Notes under the pieces: generated by a model
Seen by the model: only the letters and a program-made list of their open reading frames with translations
Told to the model about the DNA's origin: nothing
Database searches by the model: none
Translations under genes and position numbers: made by a program
Shown: positions 34,830-45,624 of the stretch, one piece after another
How positions within the stretch are numbered: the first letter of the stretch is position 1
How the letters are laid out: the number at the start of each line of letters is the position of its first letter
Origin: Amorphophallus konjac
Taxonomy: Eukaryota; Streptophyta; Magnoliopsida; Alismatales; Araceae
NCBI GenBank assembly: GCA_022559845.1
Contig: CM040120.1
Coordinates: 165,832,334-165,896,333 of the forward strand
Length of the DNA: 64,000 bases
Direction of reading: 5' to 3'

Positions 34830-35775
34830 GAGCTGCGTCGACGTAGTGAAGGTATTGTGTTGACGCAGCCTTCTGCTACGGGCCACTTGTTACTGCAACG
34901 AGCTATTTGTCAGCCCTATTAGACATTTTTCACCCTTATAGCTCATTTGTTTCCCTTGCATAGCTATTTGTCACCCTTAATCTTCAGGAGTCGTCGCCTT
35001 TGTTGTTTGATCTTGCGAGCTTCAACATGCTGGAGACGCCCAGTGCGTTAATGCAGGGAATTGGTGCGTGGACGTTGTCTGCTGGTGTTGCTGAGGGCTG
35101 GGCTGGCTATAGACGCGACCAGCTGGAAGTGGTGCGTTGACGCATTGCGGTCATGGCGTTGACGCAGCCTTTGAGAGGGCCGTTTATAACGGCTTCTGGA
35201 AGTCCACTGTGTTGACGTAGTGTGGGTATTGCGTTGGCGCAGCTTCAAGGATTCTGCCGTTGCTGGCGAGCTGGCGTTGACGCAGTGAGGGAGGCGGCGT
35301 TGACGTAGCTAAGAGCTTTTCACCGTTTGCTGGCCATCTCGGTCATTTGTCTCCCTTGTCTATTTTTCATCCTTACCGGTCATTTGTCACCCTTACATAT
35401 CTATTTGTCACCTCTATTGCTAATAAGCCGTTGCCTTTGAGTCTTGTGCATAGTTGAGCAGTTTCCGCTTGACTGCGTTGACGCAAGGGAGTGTTGCGTC
35501 GACGCAACTATGTTGATTTTGCTCATTTCCGCTCCGCAACCCATTTTTCACCCTTGTATATATATTTGTCACCCTTATGCGCCATTTGTCAGCCCTACAA
35601 CCTATTTGTCACCCTTGTCTTCATGAGCCGTCGCCTTTGTTGTTTTCCCTCAGTCTTGCATGATCGCATCGACGCAATGAGGCGATGGAGTCGACGCAGC
35701 CTGGGCCTGTTTGGGCTTTTCTTCCTTTACAAGCCAAGGAATCGACGCAGTGAGGACTTGGGGTCGACGCAGTCT
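34830..35775 (-). repeat. Mixed array of CACCCTTA and TTGACGCAG/TCGACGCAG motifs
   Basis: About nine ATTTGTCACCCTTA-type motifs alternate with about a dozen words around GCGTYGACGCAG. The first motif is shared with 15120-16040, and the second occurs there as AGTCGACT-type words and at 17520-17555 as GTCGACGCA. Confidence 0.8.
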
Positions 35776-35958
35776 TCTTGAACTTGCCGTTCTCTGCTGA
35801 ATTCTGCTGCAATTTGATTTTTCTTTCTTTTGCCAACCCTTTCTTGATTTTTGTGCATGCCAATAGTATTTTAGCTTTTCATCACCTGTCTCGATTTCTG
35901 TGCATCCAGTTGCCTCGATTTCTGTGCAACCATCAATTGACATCCTTGCATGATGTCT

Positions 35959-36118
35959 TCACACTGCTACAAACTTTGACCTGGACTACAAGAATGTTAA
36001 CATCATCAAATGCAAATAAGACTCACAATGAGTCATAGTCACACTGCTACAGACTTTGACCTGAACTACAAGAATGTTGACATCATTAAATGCAAATAAG
36101 ACTCACAATGAGTCATAG
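35959..36118. repeat. 80 bp tandem duplication at the LTR start
   Basis: TCACACTGCTAC begins at 35959 and 36039; the two 80 bp units differ at about five positions. Each ends with ACTCACAATGAGTCATAG, itself an inverted repeat around ACTCA/TGAGT. Confidence 0.93.
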
Positions 36119-36149
36119 TCAGACATCATCAAAACAATAGAATCAAGCA

Positions 36150-36660
36150 TGTTCCACACATGCCCAACAGCCTTTGTGGCACCACCTAGCGTGCTTTGTT
36201 ATTGTCTTCCACCTTTGCACCTGAGTTGCATGCTTTTATTGATATTGACTAGGTTGGGGATCCTATTGACTGTTAATTTACATGGGTTTCTCCATATTCT
36301 TCGACACTTCTCTCATTTTCTTGCAATAGTAAGAAGCATCCAATTGTCTCTTGTTTGGTATCAAGGCTATGTATCCTACATTACTGACATTTCTACTGAA
36401 TTAGTTTGGCTTCAGTCTCCTCTTGATTTGGGCATCAACTCTCCCACACTGTACCTTTACATTGTGACAACCAGAGTGCACTGTAGATCATGAGCAATCT
36501 GGTCTTCCATGAACTATCACTTTGTCGACAGTATCCCTCTGGCATCTTATTTTGTCTCATATCTCACCTAATGAAAGTTGATGACCTCTTCACCAAGTCC
36601 TAGAATAGAGCTTACTTCATGGAATTGGTGGGCAAAATCTCAATGTATGATTCCCCATGA
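36150..36660 (+). pseudogene. Copia RNase H remnant, plus strand
   Basis: Degenerate RNase H end of a copia pol. Recognisable pieces in order: AFIDIDWVGDPID, SKKHPIVS, LHCDNQSAL and a decayed VFHE, then VDDLFTKS and a C-terminal tail. These match the copia order D.DWAG, SKKQ, YCDN.SA, LADIFTK. Many stops and frameshifts. A (GT)n run and LTR-like sequence follow. It belongs to a different copia lineage from the Sirevirus-like ones. Confidence 0.75.
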
Positions 36661-36755
36661 ACTTGAAGGGAGAGGCCTTTAAGTAGTTTTGGGTATATAG
36701 GACTTATTATATTGTACTTAGAGATGGTGATTCACATTGTACTAGGGGATGCCTT

Positions 36756-36766
<11 letters not shown>

Positions 36767-36833
<67 letters not shown>

Positions 36834-36842
36834 CACACACAC
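36767..36842. repeat. (GT)n microsatellite
   Basis: About 30 GT units flanked by TATATATA and ending in ACACACAC, so the end can form a hairpin. Confidence 0.95.
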
Positions 36843-36903
36843 TTGTCACCCTCATCAATAATTGAGATTATTCCTTTCAGTTCCACTTTTTCCTAACAAT
36901 GCC

Positions 36904-37316
36904 CTAAACAAATGTGGAACTTAGCTGCCAATGCGTACACGATCTTGTTCTTGAACGGCGTGCCATTGTCCACAATTCGACTGGGGTGCCAAATCTTTTG
37001 ATTATATAATGCCTCACGAATCGGGCAACAATTTTTCCTGTCACTTCCCGCAGCGGAATAGCTTCAGTCCACCGGGAGAAGTAATCTGTGGCTGCAGGGA
37101 TGAACTTGTGACCTTGGGTTGAAGGTGGGAATGGTCCCACAATATCCATGCCCCATTCCATAAACGGCCAAGTAGGGGCAGTTGGATGGAGCAGGTTAGG
37201 CGGTCTTCGAGGCACTGCCCCGAATGCTTAGCATTTGTGACATGTACGAGCATACTGATTGCAATTCTCAAACATGGTGGGCCAGTAAAACTCTTTGAAC
37301 TTCGATAGCATCAGCT
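36904..37316 (-). pseudogene. Ty3-gypsy integrase fragment, minus strand
   Basis: Minus-strand order: YWPTMFENCNQYARTCHKC (end of the HHCC zinc finger, near 37280-37230), then WPFMEWGMDIVGPFPP with the first catalytic Asp, HKFIPAATDYFSRWTEAIPL, and RFVRHYIIKRFGTP. A one-base shift follows, after which VDNGTPFKN (second catalytic Asp) is in another frame. A stop replaces the residue after CHKC. It ends at 36904. At 37316 it abuts plus-strand RT sequence of the same kind of element. Confidence 0.85.
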
Positions 37317-38905
37317 CAAAATGAATCCAATGAAATGTGCCTTTGGTGTCTCCAGTGGCAAGTTTCTCAACTTCATCGTCAGGTATCGAGGGATAGAAAT
37401 CGATCCTGACAAAATTAAGGTCATAAGAGAACTGCCTCCACCTAGAAATTTGACAGAGCTCAGATCTCTGCAAGGAAGGCTCGCCCTCTCTGGAATGTGT
37501 ATGCTCTTCGACAAACTAATGAAGAAAGGAGCACCCTTCATATGAGACGAGGACTGTCAGAAAGCCTTCGACCAAATTAAAGAGTATCAGCTGTTTCCTC
37601 CGGTCCTAGGAGCACTTGTGAAAGAGAAGCCCCTTATCCTCTACATTACTGCCATGGAGGCCTCTCTGGGGGCACTTCTATCCCAAATCAATGAGGAGGG
37701 CAAAGAACAACCCCTTTACTATCTCAGTCGGAAACTCATCGAGCCTGAGCATCGATATTCGCCCATGGAAAAGGTATGCTTAGTCTTGGTATTTGCTATC
37801 AAGAAGTTAAGGCACTACCGTTTGACACACCGAGTGGAGTTCATTTCAAAATGTGACCCGCTCAAATTCCTCCTTAGCCAACATGTCATCGTAGGAAGGC
37901 TCGGAAAGTGGGCGCTCATCCTTATGGACTTCGACATCACCTTCGTCCCACACATGGCAATCAAAGGGCAGGAGATGGCTGAGTTCTTAGTCGCACATCC
38001 TGTGCCCGAAGACTCACCGCTCAATATTGAGCTGCCTAATGAAGAGGTGTTGGTGCCCCCGCCAGAAACAGAGGAACGTGCCGAAGATGTCCCACCAAAA
38101 TCGGAGCATGACGTCCTTGCTCTTGATTCGCCATTCTGGGAGTTGTACTTTGACGGCGTTCCCAAATAATTAAGAGGGCCGGCAGCCTTACAAATTTTGC
38201 ATCTGGAGCCAGGATAGTTTTTGTATCTCCGTAGGGCAGTATTCTCCATAATTCTTGTGCTCTCATGAAATCGTTGACTAACAACGAATCAGAGTACGAA
38301 GCACTAATTATCAGACGTCAGCTGGCAGTGGAGATGGAAATTAAGTGCATCAAAGTGTACGGGGATTCTCAATTCGTCATTCAACAAGTTCTGGGCAACT
38401 ATGACGTCCGGAAGAAGAAGTTGATCCCCTACCATGTAGCTGTCATGAGGCTGAAAGAAAAATTCTACCTATTTGAAATAGGTCATATTCCGAGGAGCAA
38501 TAACTCCCAAGCAGACGCTTTGGCAAAATTAGGGGCGGCCCTAAAACTCCCACTTGAAGGAGAGTTGAATGTCATTGTCAGACACCGAAGGCTCATGCCA
38601 AGCGTGTTGGACGAAGAATTTGACCTCACTGTCTATGAGGTCAATAACATTCAAGAGGTCAAAGCTCCAGAAGAAAAGGATTGGCACGAGCCGATTATAA
38701 AAATAAAGAACGGGTGGCTTCCTTCCGATAGGGCCCAAAGAGTGCAACTGTTACGTTGGGCAACATCCTATCAGTTAATTGACGGATGGCTCTTCTGCCT
38801 TGTCCACGAGAGAGACCGATCGGTTCTCCTATAGTGCCTTTCGCCTAAGGAAGCAAGAATCGTGATGCACAGAGACCACTTTGGGAATGGAATCCGATCT
38901 AGTCC
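37317..38905 (+). pseudogene. Tat-lineage gypsy RT end, RNase H and second (archaeal-type) RNase H
   Basis: Plus-strand order: MNPMKCAFGVSSGKF, RYRGIEIDPDKI and LRSLQGRLA (RT C-terminus), the RT-linked RNase H with YYLSRKLIEPEHRY and EKVCLVLVFAIKKLRHY, a linker, then a second RNase H with LYFDGVPK, NESEYEALI, VYGDSQFVIQQV and SNNSQADALAKLGA. A second RNase H domain is a mark of the Tat/Ogre branch of gypsy elements. It stops at 38905 just inside the integrase zinc finger (MHRDHFGNGI). A stop at 37542 and breaks at 38167-38265 show decay. Confidence 0.88.
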
Positions 38906-39300
38906 ATGGGCAAGCCTTTCCTCCAGTTCCATGTCATACAAGTACACATCTTTGGATAGTCTCTTCCATTCTCTGAGTGTATACTTGAAGCATTGACTTT
39001 TGACTTCTTGAATTTGTTCGATTGTGATAAGATTTTGATGGACAAATGTGCTGAGAAGGTGATTGATGCCTTGTGAGCTCTGGGCTTAAAGTCGGAGAGC
39101 AGTGTTTATTCTCAGCATTCAGACAAATAAGGTTCTATAAGATTTAAACATGGTGAAGTGGGTATGAAAGAGGGGGTATTTTTTAGCATCATCTTTAAGT
39201 GGAGGAACAAACTGGAGTCTGGGTCTAGATCAATTTCAGGATAGATAGACAAGGAAGATCAAGTAGGAGTTCTAGGCGCTCGGATAGTTCTGACTTTGGT
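38906..39300 (-). other. Spacer between the gypsy fragment and the copia extra ORF
   Basis: Not gypsy RT in either orientation. A minus-strand frame with EWKRLSKDVYLYDMELEERL looks protein-like and may be the tail of the downstream ORF of the copia element, but I cannot assign it. Confidence 0.3.
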
Positions 39301-41525
39301 TTTTCCCTTAGACACAAGAATAGGATTATGCCTTCCAGAAAGAACATCCTGTAGGTCTTGTGCTACAAGAGGATCAATAATCTCTCTTTCTTCCTTAACC
39401 TCAGGAATATGGGCAGTGACCTGAGACGATGTAGGTTCTGGAGTAGGAGGAGGTGCAGAAAAAGTACCTTCGGAGGGTTTGGTTCTCCTATAAATAGAGG
39501 AGACCTGCGTTTCCTTCGATAAGTAGTAGGAGTAGGTGCTACCTCCAGTATAAAGGAAGGGGGAGCAGTGTAAAAAATGATGTCTATATAAGTTGAAGGA
39601 ATAACAAGAGGAACTTGAGGTGAGGCAGGAGGTGGCATTTGAGAGGCTGGAGGAGGAACATGTGATGGAGCAGGAGGAGAAGAAGGAATTGGAGGAGAGG
39701 GAACTAAAGAAGGAGTAGATTCAGAAGAACGAACTGGAGAGTTTATGGGAAAGGGTGCAGAGTGTGTGAAGGACTTGTTGAATTATCTCCGGGTTGAGTT
39801 GCTACTTGAGATGTAGGAGACTTTGAGAGCTGAGCAGCCATGTCTTGAAGGTGAGCCATCATCACAATGAGGAGGTTTCGATTTGTCTTAACTATATCTT
39901 TAACCTCCTTGATTTCTTCCCTTTGACTTTGAGCTTCACTTTCAACATGTAATTATAGTTCTATTAGTCGGGTCTCATAAGAAATTTGAGCCGCTTTAAC
40001 CTGGTTGATAGCCGACTGTTGTGCACTAGAGGCAGAAAGAAATTGATTCTTCGTTAGTACAGTGTCTTCATGGTGTTTTCTGAGACTATGTTAAATCAGA
40101 CTTAACTTCAGTCATTTTTGCTTCGATTTGTTCATGAGAGTGAACACTTTCTTTTCCACATCCTCTACCACATCACTGATATATTCGTAGAATCTCTCCA
40201 CACTAAATTTTAAGACTATCATTTGGTTGTGGAGATCTTGTAGGCTCTGGTGATTGTTGACTGGAATATGTGAAGTAGAGGTGGAAGGAGGCATCTCTTT
40301 AGCAGCTTTTCTAACTGTCTCCTTTTGAGGAGCCGGAGGTGAGGGTGGCTTAATTTCAGCCTCAACCCATGGGACTCGAAGTTCCTTTTCATGAGTGGAA
40401 GTGGAAGGAGAGGCATGAGTGTCCATATTTGCAGGCTGAGAAGCTCCCCCTCAACCTGTGGCCTGACTTGAGGCTCCCCCTCAACCGGTGCTATTTCCTC
40501 GGTTTGAAGCTCTCCCCCTCAATCCTTGGTTCTATAGCTGTTTCTTCTTCAGCCAGTTGATGAATAACCGTGTCAATGTGAGTACTAGCTGCAACAACTT
40601 CTTCCTGTGTGGGAGCAAGTTCTTCTGCTTCCATCTGCTGCTCTATTTGTTAGGAAGGTTGACCTGCTGTTTCTCGTTCAGGTGTTGGCTCAAACTCGGT
40701 TGTCCCAGTTGCTTTAGACCGTACCCAAATTCTGCTTTGCAACGTGAAACCACATCTCTTTAGATGATTGGCATGAATAGAGATGTAGGGACTGGCTTTC
40801 TCATTACTGATGTCAACATTAAAATACTTCAGGATTGTGGTGACCAGGGATCCATATTGTAGCTAATATAGCTGTTTTCTGCTACCTGTCTTGGTGGTTT
40901 TTCTGGCTTCTTTTGCCCCATTCGACATTGTCTCTATAATTATTGATGCTAGATTGATCTCTCTCCTTTCCAGGAGGAAGAATAGCAAGTTGGAGTCTTC
41001 AATTGTGCACACAGAGTGGCTTCCTCCTCTAGGGACCAAGATATATGTGATAATCAGATGCAACATCCTTGCCTTTGTATCAAGATGAGTGATATCCAGA
41101 TTTCCCTTGCTTGCTGCCTTGAAGTGAGGCCCAATTATTCTGTGACCTTTGGTTTGGGTGTCTATTCTGCTGTGTAGATCGACACCTGCCGTAGAGCATT
41201 CTAAGATCTTTGCCAGAAGTTGAATAGTAATCTCTATGTGGATGTTTTTGATATTGGTGACTAGTTTTTCACCCTCCACATGTAGGTTGTAATAGAAGAC
41301 TCTTCCAACGTCTATCGAGGTTTCGTCTTTCAATGAATAGAACTTGAGGAGCTTTAACGCGGTGAAGTCCTCAGTTAGACTTAGTCCATTGTTGGCTAAC
41401 TCTTCGAAATCTATACACCTCCCAACTACAACTGCCGAGCTCTTGCTCAAAAATGATGCTCTATCAGCATCCGAGGCGAAAAATTGAGCGTCGGTTGCTA
41501 TGGCTGCAATGGAGTCTAGGGTTCT
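39300..41525 (-). pseudogene. Extra ORF downstream of copia pol (putative plant transposon protein / env-like position)
   Basis: On the minus strand, 41525-40863 reads ATDAQFFASDADRASFLSK... into a 195-residue frame with a globular domain (residues with FYYNLHVEG, ITIQLLAKILECS, MLHLIITYILVPRGG and INLASIIIETM). This pattern resembles the putative plant transposon protein domain common in plant retroelement ORFs. After a stop it continues to 40112 with a Pro/Ser-rich linker and a KKVFTLMNKSKQK end, then Pro-rich remnants to 39300. It follows RNase H, the position of the env-like ORF in some Sireviruses. I see no signal peptide or membrane segment, so an envelope role is not supported. Confidence 0.6.
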
Positions 41526-42239
41526 GAAAAAGAACGAATGAGCTAACAGGTTTGATGAGTCCTATACTAACAAATACAACCGAGGGGATCGTGAAGTTTT
41601 GGGGTGCAAAGTCTGATGATTTGTGTGTTCGACTGCTTTGAGAGATGGGCGGAGGCAGACGATTTTGCAGAAGAGCAGAGTTGAGCGGGAGTCTTGCTGG
41701 TTCGAAGGTGAGGATAGGGGAAGATGGAATGATGGTCTTATACCCTTTTTCCCCTCGATAGCCGCTTTCTTGAGTCCTGAGCCGATTAACGTACTAATGA
41801 GATGATGGGCTTAGGGAAAGAATTAAAATATTGGATAATAGGTGATTGATTGTTGACTTTCTAGATTTTATGTTCCGACTCTTCAGTTGGATAGTCGCCT
41901 ATCCTTGAGTGGCTTGAGTGAGATAGAAGTTGAGTAAGATAGTCACTCAGTAGCCTAATTAGGATAGCCGTTGTTAGGATAGCTGGAGCTTAAAAATAGG
42001 CGCTCTTGGTGATAGCTCAAGCTGAATGAATTAGGCACTTATGAGATTGATTTGAAATAAATGTTTTGAAGTAATTGACTATCTTATATAGAGATAAGCA
42101 TGTGTTAGGACATTTTTAGCATTTTTCTTATGTTCTTTTGTGTATTCCTTGTATAAATCTCCACCATTCATTAACGTTGATACAATGAACTGCTTTTAAC
42201 TTTTAGAGCATCTATCTATTTCTTACATACACAACCCCT
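41526..42239. other. Non-coding stretch between RNase H and the extra ORF
   Basis: Contains GATAGTCGCC and AGGATAGCCG words like those in the LTR array at 47-48 kb, perhaps a leader or promoter for the extra ORF. A plus-strand 60-residue frame is not convincing. Confidence 0.35.
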
Positions 42240-42449
42240 GTTCCCTACGAAGTTTAGTGAACCTTTCTTTCTAGGAGTGACTTATTAAACATGTTGGCCA
42301 ATTTAAGCATGGTACCCATAGGGTTAAGCAGGATATCATTATTACTAACATGCTCACTGATGAGATAATGGCACACCTCTATGTACTTTGTTTTGAAATG
42401 CAGTCAGATTCACTGCATTGATTTGTCGCACATCATTGGGATGCTGTAT

Positions 42450-42750
42450 CAAGGATGACAGTACCGGTTTCGGCCAGGACCGAAATCGAAATGTATCGAT
42501 TTTTGTTTCGGCCGAAACTAGTTCAAAACATTCAAAAAGGACAAAAAATATAGTGAAGCACGTCTGGTTTCGGGCCGAAACGGGTAAGTTTCGGGCGAAA
42601 TCGGTATCGATTTTGCCCCGAAACCATTTAAAAAGTTTTTTTTAGTTTCGGACCTGCTACAGTGAGTAGGTCCGAACTCGTTTCGGTATGGGTCGAAACC
42701 GATATATTTTGGCCGAAACGTATCGATTTCGGCCGATACTGCCATCCTTG
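42450..42750. mobile_element. 301 bp hAT MITE with 8 bp target duplication
   Basis: Termini CAAGGATGACAGTACCGG and the complement of CAAGGATGGCAGTATCGG; interior rich in CGGCCGAAAC words. Flanked by perfect TGCTGTAT at 42442-42449 and 42751-42758. It lies in the copia RNase H. Its end strongly resembles the end of the hAT transposon at 59484 (CAAGGTTGGCAGTCTCGG, then GTTTCGGCC), its probable source of transposase. Confidence 0.9.
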
Positions 42751-42899
42751 TGCTGTATAGCTTTAGCGCGTAATCCTCCAATTGATGCTTGGCACACAAT
42801 AGTTGTGCACATCTCTTTTTAGTAGCTTTGTATAATGCTACTGAAATCTGCTTTCTTGATGATCAAGAAATTTAGCACCCTGTAAGATATTGACAAGTA

Positions 42900-44186
42900 C
42901 TATGTAGTCGAAATCGCGCCTAGGCGCTTACCTAGGCGCTGAGGCAGGGCGAGGCGGTGGCAACGCACCTCGCCGCGGCCGTTGTCGCCTCAGCGTTCGC
43001 TTCACACCGTCTTGCCCCGCCTCGCGAAGTGTTTTGTTTCTCTTGCTGTTCCCGCCACTCGCGTATCTGATACGCGTATCGGGTCGCCAGACCCGTTTCA
43101 AACAAATGCGCCTTTTAAACTATCCCTCGTGCCCTCCCACCCCGTCGAGCGTTCGCCCCCTCCCTCCCTCAAACCCTAATCTCTAGCGGCTCTGGTGGGC
43201 GAGCAAGCGGCGACGGCGGGCTCCAGCGAGCGGCGAGCGGTGACGACGGCCTCCGACGGGCGAGTGGTGACGACAGACCTCTGGTAGCCCTCTCTCGTCA
43301 TCTCCCTCTCTCGCCGTCTCCCTCTCCCTCTCTTGTTGTCTCCGTCTCTCTTCGTCTCCCTCTCTCACCATCTCCCTCTCTCATCTCCCTCTCTTACTCT
43401 CTCTCTAACACGCACATACAGAGAGGGGCTCGGCCCCTCTCCCACTCTGTCATACTCTCTCTCCCTCTCTCTCTCTCTCTCACACAATGAGGGAGGGGCC
43501 GAGCCCCTCTCTGTCTCCCTCTTCCTCACTCTATCTCCCTCTCCCTATTTCTCTCTCATCGTCTCCCTCTCCCTCTCTCTCCGTCTCCGTCTCCCTCTCT
43601 TACTCTTTCTCTGTAACACACGCCCTAACATAGAGGGGTTGACCCTTCTCTCACTCTGTCACACACTCTCTCCCCCATCTCTATCTCCCTCATAGTGAGA
43701 GGGAGGGGCCGAGCCCCTCTCTTTCTCCCTCTTCCTCACTCTGTCTCCCTCTCTTACTCTCTCTCTCACTGTCTCACTCACGCACACACAGAGATTTTAT
43801 GACTATGACAGTAGACTTTGACTATTTGAAACACTTTTTTGTTATAGAATTACATAATTGACTTGTTTGGTTGTTTAATTACTTGTTTTAGTTTTGTTAT
43901 AATCTTGCACTTGTTATTCTTGTTTGGTGTATTTTTGTGTTTGACAATATTAGTGTTAATTCTTGTTCAGGAATGAATGAATTTAGGAAATTTGTTGACT
44001 TTATATATAAATTTAAAAAATTTAAAAAATTTATTGACATATAGTTTAATTTCTGAATTATATATATATATATATTTAATAAAATCTCGTCTAAAACGCC
44101 TCAAACGCCTCGGCAGTCGCCTAGGTGTTTGAGGCGTGAGGCGATCTCCTGGTCGTCTCGGTCGCCTAACGTCTCAGACTACATAA
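42900..44186 (+). mobile_element. hAT-type non-autonomous element, copy B (1287 bp), inside copia RNase H
   Basis: Termini CTATGTAGTC and the complement of TTATGTAGTC, flanked by perfect 8 bp repeats GACAAGTA (42892-42899, 44187-44194). Left part is GC-rich (CCTAGGCGC, GGGCGAGGCGG), the middle is (CTCTCTCCC)n with several GAGGGGCYGAGCCCCTC palindromes, and the right part is AT-rich. Same family as copy A at 26.3 kb, opposite orientation. The minus-strand ORFs in the CT-rich part are low-complexity. Removing it restores the RNase H reading between STSGTC and the next block. Confidence 0.88.
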
Positions 44187-44300
44187 GACAAGTACCACTT
44201 GTGCTTTTTCTATTTAACTTGCATCCAACATAGTCAGCATTAGAGTATTCTATTGAACCAGAAGAGCATGACTTTGGATACCCTAGACCTAGAAAAAAAA

Positions 44301-44860
44301 CTTTTTGACATGAATTATGTGAGATTTTCTAAGAATAACTTGGTGTCTTACTCCAATTTAAGAATCTTAAGTTCTTTGGTTATAGTTTTGAATTTATCAT
44401 ATAGTTCATATAATGCATCTTTTAACAAGTATTCAGAATCAGAATCATAACTTAGGGAGGAGTTTGATACCTAATCTGATTTACTATTGTTATTGGCCAC
44501 CAGGGCCAAGTTGGCCTTTTCTTCATAATCTGCTGCCCTCGTTCTTTGATTGCTTCTTTTGAATCTTTAAGATCTGTCTTGAATATTGTACATGATTGCT
44601 GGTATTTGGCCCCTTGCAATCCAAGACATATTAGTTTACAAATTACATTGATTTTTCTTTGAGTCTGGTGCCAACAAGGTCTCTCTAGTCAACTGTTGTC
44701 CAGAGATCATAGTTTTGACTTATTAAGATCCATATGAGTTTAGGGATAATTAGAATCATCAAACAATGGAGGACTTATTGATAGATTGACTTTCTGTCAT
44801 CTTAGCCATGTCTGATCTTTTATTCTCAGATCGTTAGATCTTTAAAGTATAGAGAGCCTG
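44301..44860 (-). pseudogene. gag: Gag remnant of the 39-48.6 kb copia element
   Basis: Begins MAKMTESQSINKS about 45 bases from the primer site, and later has ALVANNN-like and DALYELYDKFKTITKEL segments typical of the coiled-coil part of copia gag. Numerous stops. It runs by deletion into RNase H at about 44,290, so at least 3 kb of gag-pol is gone. Confidence 0.65.
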
Positions 44861-44873
44861 GGCTCTGATACCA
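44861..44873 (-). other. Primer binding site for initiator tRNA-Met
   Basis: Minus-strand TGGTATCAGAGCC, a full match, two bases from the LTR end at 44876. Confidence 0.93.
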
Positions 44874-45086
44874 CTTGTTGTCCAGCACATGACTTAACCC
44901 AGGGGTGATGAATAGGTTATTAAAAATTTGATCGTGATAAACATCATTTAGATCGGTGTGCGATAGAAAAATTGCGCTTTAAATAGATGTGGAATAAAAC
45001 TTAAGCGCAGTAGACAAAACATCAATCACACACATGGACACAGATTTTTATACTGGTTTGGCCCTGACCTCAGTCAGTCCTACATC

Positions 45087-45624
45087 TAGGGATGTCAATG
45101 GGCTGGGTCGGCTCGACAGGCCCGCGGGCCTGGCCCGATTTCGGGCTGGGCCTCAAGACCTTTTCCGGCCTGTGGGCTCTTAGCTGGGCCTAAAAGTTCG
45201 GCCCGACTAGGCCCACGGGTTGGGCTCGGGCTTTAAGTTTGGCCCGCGGGCCGACCCGACCCGTTCTCTTTTTTTTCCTCCTTTTAAATTTTAAAAACTA
45301 CTTAGTTAAAATTATATTGTTTTACTTAATTAGAAAATTTAAAACTCTATTTTCATACAAATTATGTAATTAATATCAAAATTTTATTTAATTTGGTTAG
45401 ATTATAAGTTTTATATTATTAAATGTATTAGTTTTCATTAATTTTATTTTTTATTTAAGTTGTCGGGCCGAGCCGGGCCTTAGTCGGGCTTTACAATTTT
45501 TTAATAGTATCGGGCCTAGCCCGACCCGACCCGATAACTTAAATAAAAAATAAAAAATATTGATAAGTCGTGCCCGGGCGGGTCGACCTAAGCCCGGCCC
45601 GAGCCCGGCCCATTGACAACCCTA
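45087..45624. mobile_element. 538 bp hAT non-autonomous element, TAGGG-type ends
   Basis: Ends TAGGGATGTCAATGGGC and the complement of TAGGGTTGTCAATGGGC, then GGGCCGAGCC-rich arms around an AT-rich core. Flanked by perfect CCTACATC at 45079-45086 and 45625-45632 (8 bp). TAGGG(G)TGTCAA ends are widespread among plant hAT elements. It lies in the LTR, near the conserved CCTACATCC stretch of U5. Confidence 0.92.

Larger units (their letters stand above)
33368..36136 (-). mobile_element. Probable solo LTR, copia, related to the 13.7-16.3 kb LTR
   Basis: On the minus strand it starts TGTTTTGATGATGTC and ends ...GGACCTAACA. It has the CACCCTTA array, a TATATATA box at 34268-34276 and a CTGAGCAACACAGCTTGC repeat in U5. 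No primer site lies left of the end and no polypurine tract lies right of the start, so a solo LTR is most likely. No matching 5 bp duplication was found (GTCTT left, ATAGA right), so the ends or the flanks have changed. Confidence 0.65.
42240..44300 (-). pseudogene. Copia RNase H, interrupted by two DNA elements
   Basis: Minus strand, in order: DYVGCKLNRKSTSGTC (44,230-44,190), then after the 42900-44186 insertion SWSSRKQISVAL and CAQLLCAKHQLEDYALKLY (to 42,770), then after the 42450-42750 insertion the end EHVSNNDILLN...LANMFNKSLLERK (to about 42,250). These are the expected copia RNase H blocks (D.AGC, STSG, SWSSKKQ, QL.DY, LAD.FTK). RT, integrase and protease are missing; a deletion joins gag to RNase H near 44,290. 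Confidence 0.85.

Noticed and set aside
37317..38905. In-place inversion of the gypsy pol segment
   Set aside because: Sequence right of 38905 is not the RT N-terminus expected for a simple inversion, so a more complex rearrangement or two copies is needed.
39300..41525. Retroviral-type envelope gene
   Set aside because: Position fits, but no signal peptide, membrane segment or fusion-like motif is visible; only the positional label is justified.
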